A stretch of DNA of 35,000 nucleotides from Stramonita haemastoma (GCA_030674155.1 CM060319.1:1077168-1112167); one strand, 5' to 3'; positions 9,844 to 21,601 are shown, counted from the first letter of the stretch. Numbers and translations are program-made. Notes: generated by a model not told the origin, from the sequence alone.

Positions 9844-10019
9844 ATTATTATTATTATTTTTTTTTTTTTTATGTTTGATTTAAAATCTTGGATCTAATGT
9901 ACTCAGTCCAGCATGCCTTCTATGGCACAAGTAGATCTACGTGATTTTGTGGGTGTGTGGGTGTATGTATATATATGTATGTATATATACATATGTGTGT
10001 GTATATATATGTATGCATG

Positions 10020-10077
<58 letters not shown>

Positions 10078-10133
10078 TTCCAAAAGATGATGGAAGGTAT
10101 ACAGAAGGTATAACACATGCACGCACGCGTACG

Positions 10134-10164
<31 letters not shown>

Positions 10165-10178
10165 ACACACACACACAC

Positions 10179-10253
<75 letters not shown>

Positions 10254-10639
10254 ATCTTCTACAATGCTATCAACCGAAGGGAAGTCTGTCCTAATTAAGT
10301 ATATTGAACATATGTTTTGACTTACTGATATTTGTTGACAGATACAGTGGAGTTACACAATTATTCAAGTTCGTTGATTCATTGTTAAAATCTCTATATT
10401 TTTGAATGTTAGATTGTTGATTTGCTGATGTAAGATTTAATGATATATTTAGTGTTACTTTTTATGTATCGTAGATAGTGAAACAATGACAAGAATGAAA
10501 ACCATTTGAATATTTAGAGATATCAAATCAGAGGGGAAAAAAATGATTAAAACAAAAAAGAAAAGTGATGTGCACATTTTTGTCAACCGCATTAAAAAGA
10601 TATCTGTGTTCACAATTACAATTAACAAATTAGTAGAAA
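9498..10639 (+). other. LINE-1 inter-ORF spacer with microsatellites
   Basis: This 1142-bp non-coding stretch separates ORF1 and ORF2. It holds CA-rich sequence (9630-9715), a T run of about 39 bases (9801-9839) followed by ATT repeats and a second T run, (AT)n (about 9965-10075) and (CG)/(CA)n (10117-10250). An AT-rich stretch without recognisable feature follows (10257-10639). Most LINEs have overlapping or closely spaced ORFs, so the spacer is unusual. The T run could mark a minus-oriented retroposed insert (its poly-A tail), but no body was recognised. Confidence 0.75.
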
Positions 10640-13600
10640 ATGAGAATATTATCGTGGAATATTAGAAGTATATATGGAAAAATAGATGGAATTAGTGTAA
10701 ACAAACTAAATGATGTACACATAAAAGACATGTTGACATTATACGATATAATATTTTTACAGGAAACACATTTAGATCAAAAAGCTGTAGAAGACGTAAC
10801 TCTACCAGGATATATGTCTGTGCACTACTGCAGAACAAAAGGAAATAAATCTGTTAGTGCTTCAGGAGGTATTTCAGTTTTCATTAAGGAGGGGTATCGG
10901 AAAAGTATAAAATTTTTACCACAAAATAATTCAGATATTGTATGGTTACAAATTATACAGCACAACTCTACATCATCAAACAATATTTTCATAGGATGTA
11001 CATATATTCCTCCCGAATTTTCTTCTTTTGGAAGAGTTCACTCAAGAAAAATATGGGACAATTTAGAACAAGACATAGAAAGTTTATCTAAAAGAGGTCA
11101 TATAATTTTGTGTGGAGATCTGAATGCGCGAACAGGGAGACTGGCTGATTTTATAGAAATAGATTCAAAATCAAGTTATTACAATTTACCTGAAGAAAGA
11201 GAATATGACCAGTGTCACCTAAGGTGTTCAATGGATAGAATTATACAGAAAAATGGCAGACTTTTAGTTGATATTTGTACAGAAAATCAATTGTATATAT
11301 TGAATGGCCGAACATTAGGAGATCTACAAGGTAAGTTTACATGCTTTCAACCTCAAGGCTGTAGTATTGTGGATTATTTCATTTGTTCAAACTCATATAT
11401 GAAAAAGGTGAAACATATGAAAGTTAAAGATTTAATGGAGTATTCGGATCATTGTCCACTTGATTTAGATATAGATATACCAATCATAAACAAAACATAT
11501 ATGCAGAAGTCCATCAAAATAATGAGAGATACACAGGCAGAGTATATAACTAAAGATTCATCACAACAAATAAGATTTTTATGGGATAAAAATTCCAAAG
11601 AACAATTTCAAAGGGCACTTTTACTACCATCAATGCAACTGCATATAACACAAATAAAAAATCAAACAAAAACAGTATTAGAACAAATAGATAAAAGTAC
11701 AAAGCAATCTGATTTAACAAATGTAGTCAATGAATATTCCAAGCAACTGTCTGATATCTTTATCAAAGTGGCAAAATTAAGCTTGAAGACCAGAAAGTCA
11801 AAACCTTTAAGAAGAATTAAACGCAATAAAAAATGGTTTGACTCAGAATGTACAAGTACGAGAAAAGAAGTAAAATCTTTACTAAATGCAATGAACAGAA
11901 CTCCATATAAAGTTGAACTTCGGCAGAAATACTTTCAAAAAAGAAAACAGTACAATACTTTGATGAAAAATAAAAAGAAAATCTTCAAAAATAAGTTAGT
12001 ATCGCAACTACATGATGCCATCGAAGAAGATCCAAGTATACTGTGGAAAACTTTACAAAAATTAAAAGAAAGCGAAGATGATGGATTGAAACATCAAAAT
12101 CATATTAGTAACAGTAAGTGGACTGGACACTTAAAAACACTAGTAGGAAAAGAGCCGCAAATAGATCCAGACCGCAAAAAGCAAGTACAAATCATGTTCG
12201 AAAAATTGAAAATAACTGATAACCCACTCTTAGATAAGCAAATTACAACAGAGGAAATTACAAAAACAATCAAAAGACTAAAAAATAACAAATCACCAGG
12301 AAAAGATGGAATAACAAATGAAATGATTAAATCAGCTTCATCTAGTCTTATAGAGACAATGCGAGATATTTTCAATATAGTGTTAGAAACGGGTATATAT
12401 CCCTGGGACTGGAAAGTGGGAGTCAATGTTCCTATCTATAAAAGTGGATGCACATATAACCCGGAAAACTACAGAGGCATCACATTAACAAACACTATAG
12501 GGAAACTTTTTTGTCAAATACTAAATCATAGAATATCTGAATATTTAGAAAATAACAATAGTATTGTCAGAGAACAAGCTGGATTCAGGAAAACATGCAG
12601 AACTACGGATCATATTTTTCTACTTAAAAACTTAATAGATAAAGTACTAAAAGTAAAAACTAAAAGACTCTATTGCTGCTTTGTAGATTTTCAGAAAGCT
12701 TTTGACAATGTATGGCATGAGGGTCTTCTAATAAAGCTAAACGAAATAGGGATAACAGGTAAAACCTATAATGTTATTAAAAACATGTATTCGAATGCAA
12801 CAGTAGTTACAAAAATACAAGGAAAACACACTGATGAAATCATAGTGAAAAGAGGGGTGCATCAGGGAAATACATTAAGTCCTACATTATTTAACGTGTA
12901 TGTCAATGATATAGTTCAATATATTGACGAGAAAGATTCGCCGTACATAACCGCAACAGATAGAATTCCTTGTTTACTCTATGCTGATGACCTAGCATTA
13001 CTATCAACAACCAAAGTAGGTCTTCAAATTAAGCTGAATAAACTGCAAGAGTACATTTCGAACTGGGGTTTAAGGATAAACAAATCAAAAACAAAGGTAA
13101 TAGTCTTTACGAAATCACCTCCTAAAATTCCAATTTATTTTAAATGTGGAGAGCATGTAATTGAAACAGTAGAAACATATAAATATCTAGGTGTCATTTT
13201 TCATCAGAATGGTAAGTTTCAAGCAACTCAAGAACATTTAGTAAAACAAAGCAACAAAGCATTGTACGCCTTTAAAAGAGCAATTCACGGACAGAATTTA
13301 AAGACTACTATAATAATGCGTTTATTTGACTCATTAATAACCCCTGTTTTAACTTATGGAGCAGAAGTTTGGTTTCCTTTTTGTTTTCATGGGGAAACAG
13401 AATTTCATATTGATGAATTGTTTAAGACATGCTTATCAAATCAGTTTCTGTACGAACATTTTCATATTAAATTTTGTAAACAAATACTGGGAGTTCATAA
13501 AAAAGCATTAGTACTACCCACTTTAGGTGAATTGGGAAGATATCCACTGACCCTTAAAATCATATGCCAGACAGTATCCTTTTGGATTCATTTGATAGAA

Positions 13601-14215
13601 TCAAAACCAGACTCTTATATTAGAATAGTATACGATAATTTGTATCAAAAGAATACGTATGATAAATGGATCAATACGGTAAAAAATATTCTTTACACAA
13701 TTGGATTTAAACATGTGTGGAAAAACCAAAGTACTCTTGATGTACATCGGTTAAGCTATGCTGTTCAAAGAAAGCTTGAGGCTATGTATAAAACATTCTG
13801 GATCTACCAGAAGAAACAGTGTGCAAAGCTAAAATTTTATGATTTTGCTACCAAAGAGTACAGGATGGAACCATATTTAATAAACTATGAAAACAAAACC
13901 CATAAAATTACCTTTTGTAAATTTCGCATAAGTTGTCACAGTTTAATGATAGAGAAAGGGAGGCACCAAAATATGCCCAGAGAGGACAGAAAATGTAAAA
14001 ACTGTGACAAAATAGAAGACGAATTTCATTTACTTGATGAATGTGTCTTATATAATGAACTTAGAAACAATTTGTTACTAAAGATTAAAACAAGAGACAA
14101 AGAATGTCAACAATGTATAGATAAGTTAAGCGACATATTCACAGTTGATATCTATCAAGCAGATATCATTAGATATGTGCATGAATGTATGGAGAAACGA
14201 GACAAAGAAAAGTAG
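10640..14215 (+). CDS. LINE-1 ORF2 protein: AP endonuclease, reverse transcriptase, CCHC zinc knuckle
   Basis: A 1191-residue replication protein. The APE-type endonuclease (about 1-290) shows SWNIRSI, LQETHL, GCTYIPPE, CGDLNARTG and YSDHCPLDL, all expected catalytic positions. The reverse transcriptase (about 550-860) shows NNKSPGKDGI, YRGITLTNTIGKLF, FVDFQKAFDNVW (Asp683), GVHQGNTLSPTLFNVY and LLYADDLALL (Asp783, Asp784), so the catalytic triad is complete. The C-terminus ends with CKNCDKIEDEFHLLDEC, a CX2CX7HX4C knuckle. There is no RNase H domain. The gene is clearly more A/T-rich than ORF1. The element nicks target DNA and primes reverse transcription there (target-primed reverse transcription), as in all APE-type LINEs. 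The start codon is the first ATG of the frame and gives the usual APE N-terminus. Confidence 0.93.
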   Translation: MRILSWNIRSIYGKIDGISVNKLNDVHIKDMLTLYDIIFLQETHLDQKAVEDVTLPGYMSVHYCRTKGNKSVSASGGISVFIKEGYRKSIKFLPQNNSDIVWLQIIQHNSTSSNNIFIGCTYIPPEFSSFGRVHSRKIWDNLEQDIESLSKRGHIILCGDLNARTGRLADFIEIDSKSSYYNLPEEREYDQCHLRCSMDRIIQKNGRLLVDICTENQLYILNGRTLGDLQGKFTCFQPQGCSIVDYFICSNSYMKKVKHMKVKDLMEYSDHCPLDLDIDIPIINKTYMQKSIKIMRDTQAEYITKDSSQQIRFLWDKNSKEQFQRALLLPSMQLHITQIKNQTKTVLEQIDKSTKQSDLTNVVNEYSKQLSDIFIKVAKLSLKTRKSKPLRRIKRNKKWFDSECTSTRKEVKSLLNAMNRTPYKVELRQKYFQKRKQYNTLMKNKKKIFKNKLVSQLHDAIEEDPSILWKTLQKLKESEDDGLKHQNHISNSKWTGHLKTLVGKEPQIDPDRKKQVQIMFEKLKITDNPLLDKQITTEEITKTIKRLKNNKSPGKDGITNEMIKSASSSLIETMRDIFNIVLETGIYPWDWKVGVNVPIYKSGCTYNPENYRGITLTNTIGKLFCQILNHRISEYLENNNSIVREQAGFRKTCRTTDHIFLLKNLIDKVLKVKTKRLYCCFVDFQKAFDNVWHEGLLIKLNEIGITGKTYNVIKNMYSNATVVTKIQGKHTDEIIVKRGVHQGNTLSPTLFNVYVNDIVQYIDEKDSPYITATDRIPCLLYADDLALLSTTKVGLQIKLNKLQEYISNWGLRINKSKTKVIVFTKSPPKIPIYFKCGEHVIETVETYKYLGVIFHQNGKFQATQEHLVKQSNKALYAFKRAIHGQNLKTTIIMRLFDSLITPVLTYGAEVWFPFCFHGETEFHIDELFKTCLSNQFLYEHFHIKFCKQILGVHKKALVLPTLGELGRYPLTLKIICQTVSFWIHLIESKPDSYIRIVYDNLYQKNTYDKWINTVKNILYTIGFKHVWKNQSTLDVHRLSYAVQRKLEAMYKTFWIYQKKQCAKLKFYDFATKEYRMEPYLINYENKTHKITFCKFRISCHSLMIEKGRHQNMPREDRKCKNCDKIEDEFHLLDECVLYNELRNNLLLKIKTRDKECQQCIDKLSDIFTVDIYQADIIRYVHECMEKRDKEK

Positions 14216-14352
14216 AATGCAACATGTTTTTAGTGGACATCATTTGGGCAGAAAGATAATTAAAACTTATGTTTGTTTTGTTGTGTCAAATAGGTCTGCA
14301 TGACTTAAATGGCAATAAATATTCTGAATCTGAATCTGAATCTGAATCTGAA

Positions 14353-14355
<3 letters not shown>
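14216..14355 (+). terminator. LINE-1 3' UTR and (TGAATC)n terminus
   Basis: A very short 3' UTR ends with GGCAATAAATATTC, containing a polyadenylation signal, and then about five TGAATC hexamers, directly followed by (AC)n. Tandem-repeat ends instead of poly-A are usual in CR1/L2/I-type LINEs. Confidence 0.8.

Positions 14356-14426
<71 letters not shown>
14355..14426. repeat. (AC)n microsatellite at the LINE-1 3' end
   Basis: About 35 AC units follow the TGAATC tail without any gap. Together with the (CA)30 at 7083-7142 this places AC repeat on both sides of the element. Confidence 0.95.
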
Positions 14427-15379
<953 letters not shown>

Positions 15380-15477
15380 ACAGGGACTCTGTGCTTTTGA
15401 AATCATGCAAAAAATCAGAGACAAGCTAAATGAACCATACAAAACAGTACACTGCTCTATCCATCACCATTACTTAC

Positions 15478-15766
15478 TTTATTATTTATTCATTCTTTTC
15501 TATCAAAGATAATGGAATACGCACTCTTGTACATTTTGTCATCCATTCCCACTGGCACACAATGGCGTACTCTTCTGAAAAGCAGAATAGGTTTTAACAT
15601 GTGCCCCAGATGTTCTGCGAGTGTTCGCACATGGCACCTTAGTTTTTAGTTTCATCCAAAGAACTTTTGGGGGGAGTGGAGTCGGCACTGATGTTAAATC
15701 CTCTTGAATGAGATTTGAACCCAGGTCAGATTATGAGTGCATCACTCTGACCACCAGGCTATCCCT
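15478..15766 (-). mobile_element. tRNA-derived SINE type 1, nearly full length
   Basis: On the minus strand from 15766, GGATAGCCTGGTGGTCAGAG is a good A-box region and CTGGGTTCAAATCTCATTC a good B box, with an anticodon-arm-like stretch between. The body follows (CATGTGCGAACACTCGCAGA), then GGAATGGATGACAAAATGTA and a degraded tail ending near ATTATTTATTC on plus. This copy gives the best view of the tRNA-like head of the family. Confidence 0.85.
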
Positions 15767-15810
15767 CCCCCCCCCCTCCCTTCCCCCAATATTACTATGG
15801 CTGGGTACGA

Positions 15811-15904
15811 ACATGGCCAAGTATGTTATTTCTGACAATATTTCTTTTTCTTTTCAAACATGGCCAAATATGTTATTTCTGACAATATTTCTTTTTCTTT
15901 TCAT
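15811..15904. repeat. 47-bp direct duplication
   Basis: Two adjacent copies begin ACATGGCCAAGTATGTTATT and ACATGGCCAAATATGTTATT. The internal ATTTCTGACAATAT occurs a third time at 17022-17035, on the far side of the minisatellite and SINE, so those repeats may have been inserted into this sequence. Confidence 0.85.
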
Positions 15905-15945
15905 TCTTTCACCACAGCTTCAAGGTTCACCAACGGTGAGATTTT

Positions 15946-16592
15946 TGTGTATCATTGTATGCAGCCATTTTTGTGTATCACTGTATGCAGCCATTTTTGT
16001 GGATGATCACTGTAGGCAGCCATTTTTGTGTATCATTGTATGCAGCCATTTTTGTGTATCACTGTAGGCAGCCATTTTTGTGTATCACTGTAGGCAGCCA
16101 TTTTTGTGTATCACTGTATGCAGCCATTTTTGTGTATCACTGTATGCAGCCATTTTTGTGTATCACTGTATGCAGCCATTTTTGTGTATCACTGTATGCA
16201 GCCATTTTTGTGGATGATCACTGTAGGCAGCCATTTTTGTGTATCACTGTATGCAGCCATTTTTGTGGATGATCACTGTAGGCAGCCATTTTTGTGTATC
16301 ACTGTAGGCAGCCATTTTTGTGTATCACTGTATGCAGCCATTTTTGTGGATGATCACTGTAGGCAGCCATTTTTGTGTATCACTGTATGCAGCCATTTTT
16401 GTGGATGATCACTGTAGGCAGCCATTTTTGTGTATCACTGTAGGCAGCCATTTTTGTGGATGATCACTGTAGGCAGCCATTTTTGTGTATCACTGTAGGC
16501 AGCCATTTTTGTGTATCACTGTATGCAGCCATTTTTGTGGATGATCACTGTAGGCAGCCATTTTTGTGTATCACTGTAGGCAGCCATTTTTG
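15946..16592. repeat. Minisatellite with two unit lengths (26 and 29 bp), about 24 units
   Basis: Short units read GTATCACTGTATGCAGCCAT plus TTTTGT, with TATG or TAGG at one point. Long units begin GGATGATCACTGTAGGCAGC and always have TAGG. By eye the order is S S L S S S S S S S L S L S S L S L S L S S L S; two long units are never adjacent. On the minus strand every unit holds AAAAATGGCTGC, close to the YY1 consensus. Open frames here are periodic by-products (26 is not divisible by three). Confidence 0.95.
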
Positions 16593-16594
16593 CC

Positions 16595-16945
16595 CACCTC
16601 TGGGGAGCTGCATCTGTATTTTGGGGGTGATGCCTAAACACAAAGCCAGTGTGCATATGTCTTTTGTCATCTATTCTTACAGCTGCATGTAATGGCCTAC
16701 TCTTCTGAAAGGCAGAACAGGTTTTAACATGTGCGCAAGATGATCTGCTGCATGTGTTGACACAAGGCCTATGGAGGCTCTGTTTTTATTCTCATCTGAA
16801 GGACTAATGGGGGAGTGGAGTCAGTACTGACGTTACTCCAGAGGAAAAATCCCCTGGACAGTGTCTTTCAGGTGGCTCACACCCAGGCTTGATGATTGAT
16901 CCCTGACTGTCAAACCACAACTGCAATGCTGTATTTGTTACCCCC

Positions 16946-16948
<3 letters not shown>
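16595..16948 (-). mobile_element. tRNA-derived SINE type 1, diverged copy
   Basis: The body segments match the other copies on the minus strand (ATCATCTTGCGCACATGTTA, TTCAGAAGAGTAGGCCATTA). The 5' part (16830-16948) includes CCTGGGTGTGAGCCACCTGA, a possible degenerate B box. It abuts the minisatellite on the left and (AC)n on the right. Confidence 0.7.

Positions 16949-17018
<70 letters not shown>
16948..17018. repeat. (AC)n microsatellite
   Basis: A pure AC run of about 34 units follows the SINE body; part of a recurrent SINE-plus-AC arrangement in this window. Confidence 0.95.
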
Positions 17019-17418
17019 CTATTTCTGACAATATAAATCAGGCACCATTGCCATGAAGTGTGACAGCACTCAGATTCTCAGAGATGTACTCTAAACAGAA
17101 GCAGATAGTCTGCTCTTGGCTTACAACAACCCATTCTTTTTTAATTCTTTTGAGTAACTAGAACAAGCACATAATGTATAATTTATACTGCATAATATAC
17201 ATGACTGACTTTAAAGTTACAAAAAATACAGAAATATTTGAAGATGGAAGACTGTATTATGTATTATCAGCATCACTGATCAGGTAATAATTATGTCACA
17301 ATGTCATAAATGTGTGTGTGTGTGTGTGTGTGTCTTCAATTTAACGTCTATCCACTAAAAAGTGATTTTAGACAAATGAATGGGGGGGAACAAAAAAAGA
17401 AAAAAAAAGAAAAAAAAA

Positions 17419-17502
<84 letters not shown>

Positions 17503-17937
17503 ATGAGTATGTAAAGGTTTATAAATAGTTTCAGCAGGTCATACAACCTATATGAAAGGAGAATAATTACAAATTATATGTATTATATGATAATGAGCAA
17601 ATAAGGCTACATCAGTACATGTCATAAAAATTTTAGTGCAATATCAATAACGCACACCAACATAAAATGTTTTTTAATTCATAAATTTTTTTAGAATGGT
17701 ACTTAAATAAGACTTTTTAAAAAATTAAGATTTTAACTATGTCTATGAGGAAAAAATATGGTGTTTCTAAATTTCAATGTTTCTATAAATTACTATAGAC
17801 AGCAACCTTGAAAGCTACATTTCTCTGCCATGTTGTTATGCAATAACTGTAATTCAAATTCTGATGATGGAAAACAACAGTACTATATAATCATTTTTAC
17901 AACAGACTAACAAAATTAATTGAAACAGAGTAGTATA
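17019..17937. other. AT-rich stretch with two (GT)n tracts, no gene seen
   Basis: It contains (GT)n at 17310-17332, an A/G purine run at about 17393-17420 followed by (GT)n to about 17500, and otherwise AT-rich unique-looking sequence. No splice-bounded exon or protein similarity was recognised. Confidence 0.7.
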
Positions 17938-18345
17938 CAACATTATCATACTATATTAAATCATATTATATCATATATCATACCATATCATATATTATAT
18001 CATTTATCATATATTACATTACATCATATTATGTCATGTCATGTCATAAAATATAACTTATAAGATGTATATATTATATTATATTATATTATATTATATT
18101 ATATTATATTATATTATATTATATTATATTATATCATATCATATTATACTGCACTATATTGTACTATATTACATTATATAATATCATACTAAACTAGATA
18201 TTATTATATTATATTATATTATACTATATTATATTATATATTATATTATATTATATTATATTATATTATATTATATTTATTATATATATTATATTATATT
18301 ATATTATATTATATTATATTATATTATATTATATTATATATAATC
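17938..18345. repeat. (ATATT)n pentanucleotide array with degenerate flank
   Basis: TATAT/ATATT pentamers run almost pure at about 18066-18133 and about 18215-18340. A degenerate part rich in CATAT and TCATA lies before and between them. The whole stretch is almost entirely A and T with occasional C. Confidence 0.95.
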
Positions 18346-18476
18346 ATAATGACAGAAATATTCAATGAACTGTTTGTTACATTGTTCAAAGAGTGGGTTT
18401 TCTTTGGTTGCTTTGGGTGGATCATATGACAGTGTCTTCCTTCCTCCCTCCCATCCCCCATCTCTCTCTGTGTCCC

Positions 18477-18506
18477 CACACACACACACAGTGACACACA
18501 TACAGT

Positions 18507-18596
<90 letters not shown>
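18477..18596. repeat. (CA)n microsatellite with interruptions
   Basis: CA runs are broken by GTGACACACATACA-like steps and CATA units. A second, unrelated stretch (18346-18476) beside it has no recognised feature. Confidence 0.9.
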
Positions 18597-18598
<2 letters not shown>

Positions 18599-18693
18599 TA
18601 GTAGTTAATACACAGTGCCATAGACTGATAGAGAATGTAATGTGTACATGTATCTCTATCAGCATTGAGAATCAGGAAGTATGTCACAATGTG

Positions 18694-19484
<791 letters not shown>

Positions 19485-19545
19485 CTGATCAATCTTCAGT
19501 TTCTTCGATCAGCAAAGAAGGGACTAGCCTTGTCTCCCGCCATAC
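19485..19545 (-). promoter_or_regulatory. Candidate MLH1 non-coding first exon and promoter
   Basis: MLH1 exon 1 seems to have a 3' splice site at 15207, so an upstream exon is expected. In the low-repeat stretch near 19.5 kb, minus strand, TTAGTATGGCGGGAGACAAG (around 19532-19550) resembles a YY1-type initiator of housekeeping genes. A donor-like GATCAG/GTAGGC follows at 19485/19484. The ATG at 19543 would open only a six-codon uORF. This is an inference from signals only; another unseen exon is equally possible. Confidence 0.25.
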
Positions 19546-20149
19546 TAAGACGCACAACTTTCCCTTCATGAAAAACAAAATACTGGAGTGATCTACCTTC
19601 ATTTTTCAATGGCGAACCAAACCATAAAACCTGAGCCTACAAGCGCTGAATTAGAAGGGGAAAAAGAAAAGAAAACAAGAGGTTTGGGGTCACTGAAAAG
19701 ATCAGATCGCCATTCACTTAGATTTAGTTAACTGAACCGTTACTGTTTTCCACCTAGCCATATATTGCCAATAATGGTCGTTCAAGGAACTTATCCATTA
19801 TGTTCTAGCAATAGACCCAGCCCAATGATGATCTTTATGGAGGCCACTCTCTCTCCCTCACTCTGAAAGAATATTTGTTCCTCCCCCCCCTTTCTTCGGC
19901 TACAACTCAAACATTTACCAGGAGTGAGACTTGCGTGTGCGACCCTCATCCCTCCCCCCTCTCTCTCTCTCTCCTAATTCTTATCTGTGTGTCTGTATGT
20001 CTGTGTGTGAGAGTATGTGAGTATGTGGAAATCATTATCCAATTTCTAAAAATGTTTTGCTAATTCTATAAACATCTGGGATGTGTTTTTTTTATTTATT
20101 TTTTTATAGTATTCTCCCCCGCCCCCTTCAAATAAGAATATCATTTATT
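19546..20149. other. Low-repeat stretch, nothing recognised
   Basis: No gene, tRNA or known repeat was recognised here apart from a short (TC)n at about 19960-19973. It would lie upstream of the candidate first exon. Confidence 0.5.
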
Positions 20150-20283
20150 TTTTCCTCCGTTTATCCAAATGTATGATTTAAATGACTTGTATAACTTTAG
20201 ACATATGGACGTAGACTGATGTTTCAGTTGTTTATTATAATGTTCTCCTGCTGGCTCCTGCTGGCTCTTTGTTTATTAGCGGT

Positions 20284-20322
<39 letters not shown>

Positions 20323-21212
20323 GTTTTGTTTTGTTTTGGGGGGGTTGTTTGTTTGTTTGTTTGTTTGTTTGTTTCTTTGTTTGTTTGTTTGGGGGGGGGT
20401 TTGTTTGTTTGTTTTTTGATTGTTTATTTGTTTGTTTGTTTTGTTCTGGGTTTTTTCTGGGTTTTTTTCGTTTCTTTTCTTCTTCTTTAATAATCCAAAT
20501 TATTTTATTGTGACTTCTGATTTTCTCTTCTGAATGAGTGCACCTTTCTCACCTTATTATATGTAGTGTACTGTCGCATTTCTCTTACATTATTATATGC
20601 AGTGTACTTATTTCCGTATGTTGTTTGGTACTGCGTATAGTTTTATTGTTTAATATCTTTTATTTTGATGTTATCCCTGAAAAGGGCGGGACTGGATGTA
20701 AAAAAGCACATGTGTGCTTATCTATTATCCTCGAATAAAAGAATTTGCCTTGCCTTGCCTTGTCTCTCTTCTTACCTGTTGTTTGATACTTGGTATGGTT
20801 TGCTCTTGGTAATTGGATCATTATAATTGTTCTTGTTTTAGTTGAGGCTGTCTTTTTATCTTGATGTTATCCCTGAAAGGGGCGGGGACTGGATGTAAAA
20901 AAGCACATGTGTGCTTATCTATTATCCTCGAATAAAAGAATTTTGCCTTTTGCCTTGCCTTGCCTTGCCTTGTCTCTCTCTCTCTCATTTTATTGTGAAG
21001 TGCATTTTTATGACCTTATTATATATAGTGTCCTTATTCTTGTATGTTGTTTGGTACTGTGTATAGTTTTATTGTTTAGTATCTTTTTATCTTGATGTTG
21101 TCCCTGAAAAGGGCGGGGACTGGATGTAAAAAAAAAAAAGCACACGAGTGCTTATCTATTATCCTGGAATATAAAAAAAATTGCCTTGCCTTCTCTCTCT
21201 CTCTCTCTCTCT
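20150..21212 (+). mobile_element. Array of three LINE 3' ends, plus orientation
   Basis: Three successive 3' termini of one LINE family end at about 20762, 20975 and 21212. Each has ATCCCTGAAAAGGGCGGG (hairpin), GACTGGATGTAAAAAAGCAC, a second hairpin (AAGCAC...GTGCTT), TATTATCCTCGAATAAAAGA and (TTGCC)n, then CT repeats. The first and third share an upstream 3' UTR (TATGTTGTTTGGTACTG); the second belongs to another subtype (TTGGATCATTATAATTGTTC). The left part (20155-20280) matches the 3' UTR module of the minus array (CCAAATGTATGATTTA). GTT and GTTT repeats fill 20283-20440. No coding part is present. Confidence 0.85.
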
Positions 21213-21301
21213 CTGGGTGAAAAAAAGTATGCAAATGCTTACTCTGTTACCCTTGAAAAATAAAGATTCATTCATTCATTCAATCATCCATTCATTCTCT
21301 T
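21213..21301 (+). mobile_element. LINE 3' tail, third subtype
   Basis: GTATGCAAATGCTTACTCTG, then TTACCCTTGAAAAATAAAGA and (TTCA)n. It has the same layout as the other tails (A-rich stretch, small hairpin, ACTCTGTTA, AATAAA, short tandem end) but a different terminal repeat. Confidence 0.65.
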
Positions 21302-21530
21302 TCAAACCATTAATGTTCTTCGGGTGAGACTATAAACCGAGGCCCCGTGTGCGAACGCACGCAGAACATCCTGCGCACACGTTAAATCCTGTTCCGCTTT
21401 TCGTAAGAGTAGGCCATCGTGTGGCGGTGGGAACAGATGACAAGATTTACAAACTGCGTGCACACGGAGACTGGATGTAAAAAAGCACACGAGTGCTTAT
21501 TCCATTATCCTCGATATAACAGAATACATA
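21302..21530 (+). mobile_element. tRNA-derived SINE type 1, 5'-truncated
   Basis: The copy begins near TTCTTCGGGTGAGACTATAA and reads through GAACGCACGCAGAACATCCT, CGTAAGAGTAGGCCATCGTG and the LINE-like tail with a perfect hairpin (AAGCACACGAGTGCTT at 21483-21498). It closely resembles the next copy, only 150 bp away, so both are young or one is a local duplicate. Confidence 0.88.
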
Positions 21531-21598
21531 AACATAAATGTAGCGGCATTCTGACTTCATGGGGAAGTAATCTTGTGTAAAGTCTTCACAAGTGTGAA

Positions 21599-21601
<3 letters not shown>

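Larger units (their letters stand above)
7194..14355 (+). mobile_element. LINE-1: full-length-looking non-LTR retrotransposon in MLH1 intron 1
   Basis: A plus-strand element, antisense to MLH1, with a short 5' UTR, an ORF1 of 739 codons, a 1.14-kb spacer, an ORF2 of 1191 codons, AATAAA and a (TGAATC)n terminus at about 14327-14355, then (AC)n. Both ORFs are uninterrupted, which suggests a recent insertion. PHD plus esterase ORF1 proteins are known from CR1-like elements, but the ORF2 terminal zinc knuckle and some reverse-transcriptase motifs also resemble other invertebrate LINE clades. I therefore leave the clade open. The 5' boundary is set where the inverted repeat ends and is uncertain by tens of bases. 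No target-site duplication was seen. AC microsatellite lies on both sides. Confidence 0.85.

Noticed and set aside
15946..16592. Possible CRISPR-like array
   Set aside because: The units are contiguous with no unique spacers, and the genome is eukaryotic.
15708..16692. Series of open frames with periodic CMQPFLCITVCSHFCV-type peptides
   Set aside because: They are translations of the 26/29-bp minisatellite. The unit is not a multiple of three and the frame drifts, so coding is not selected.
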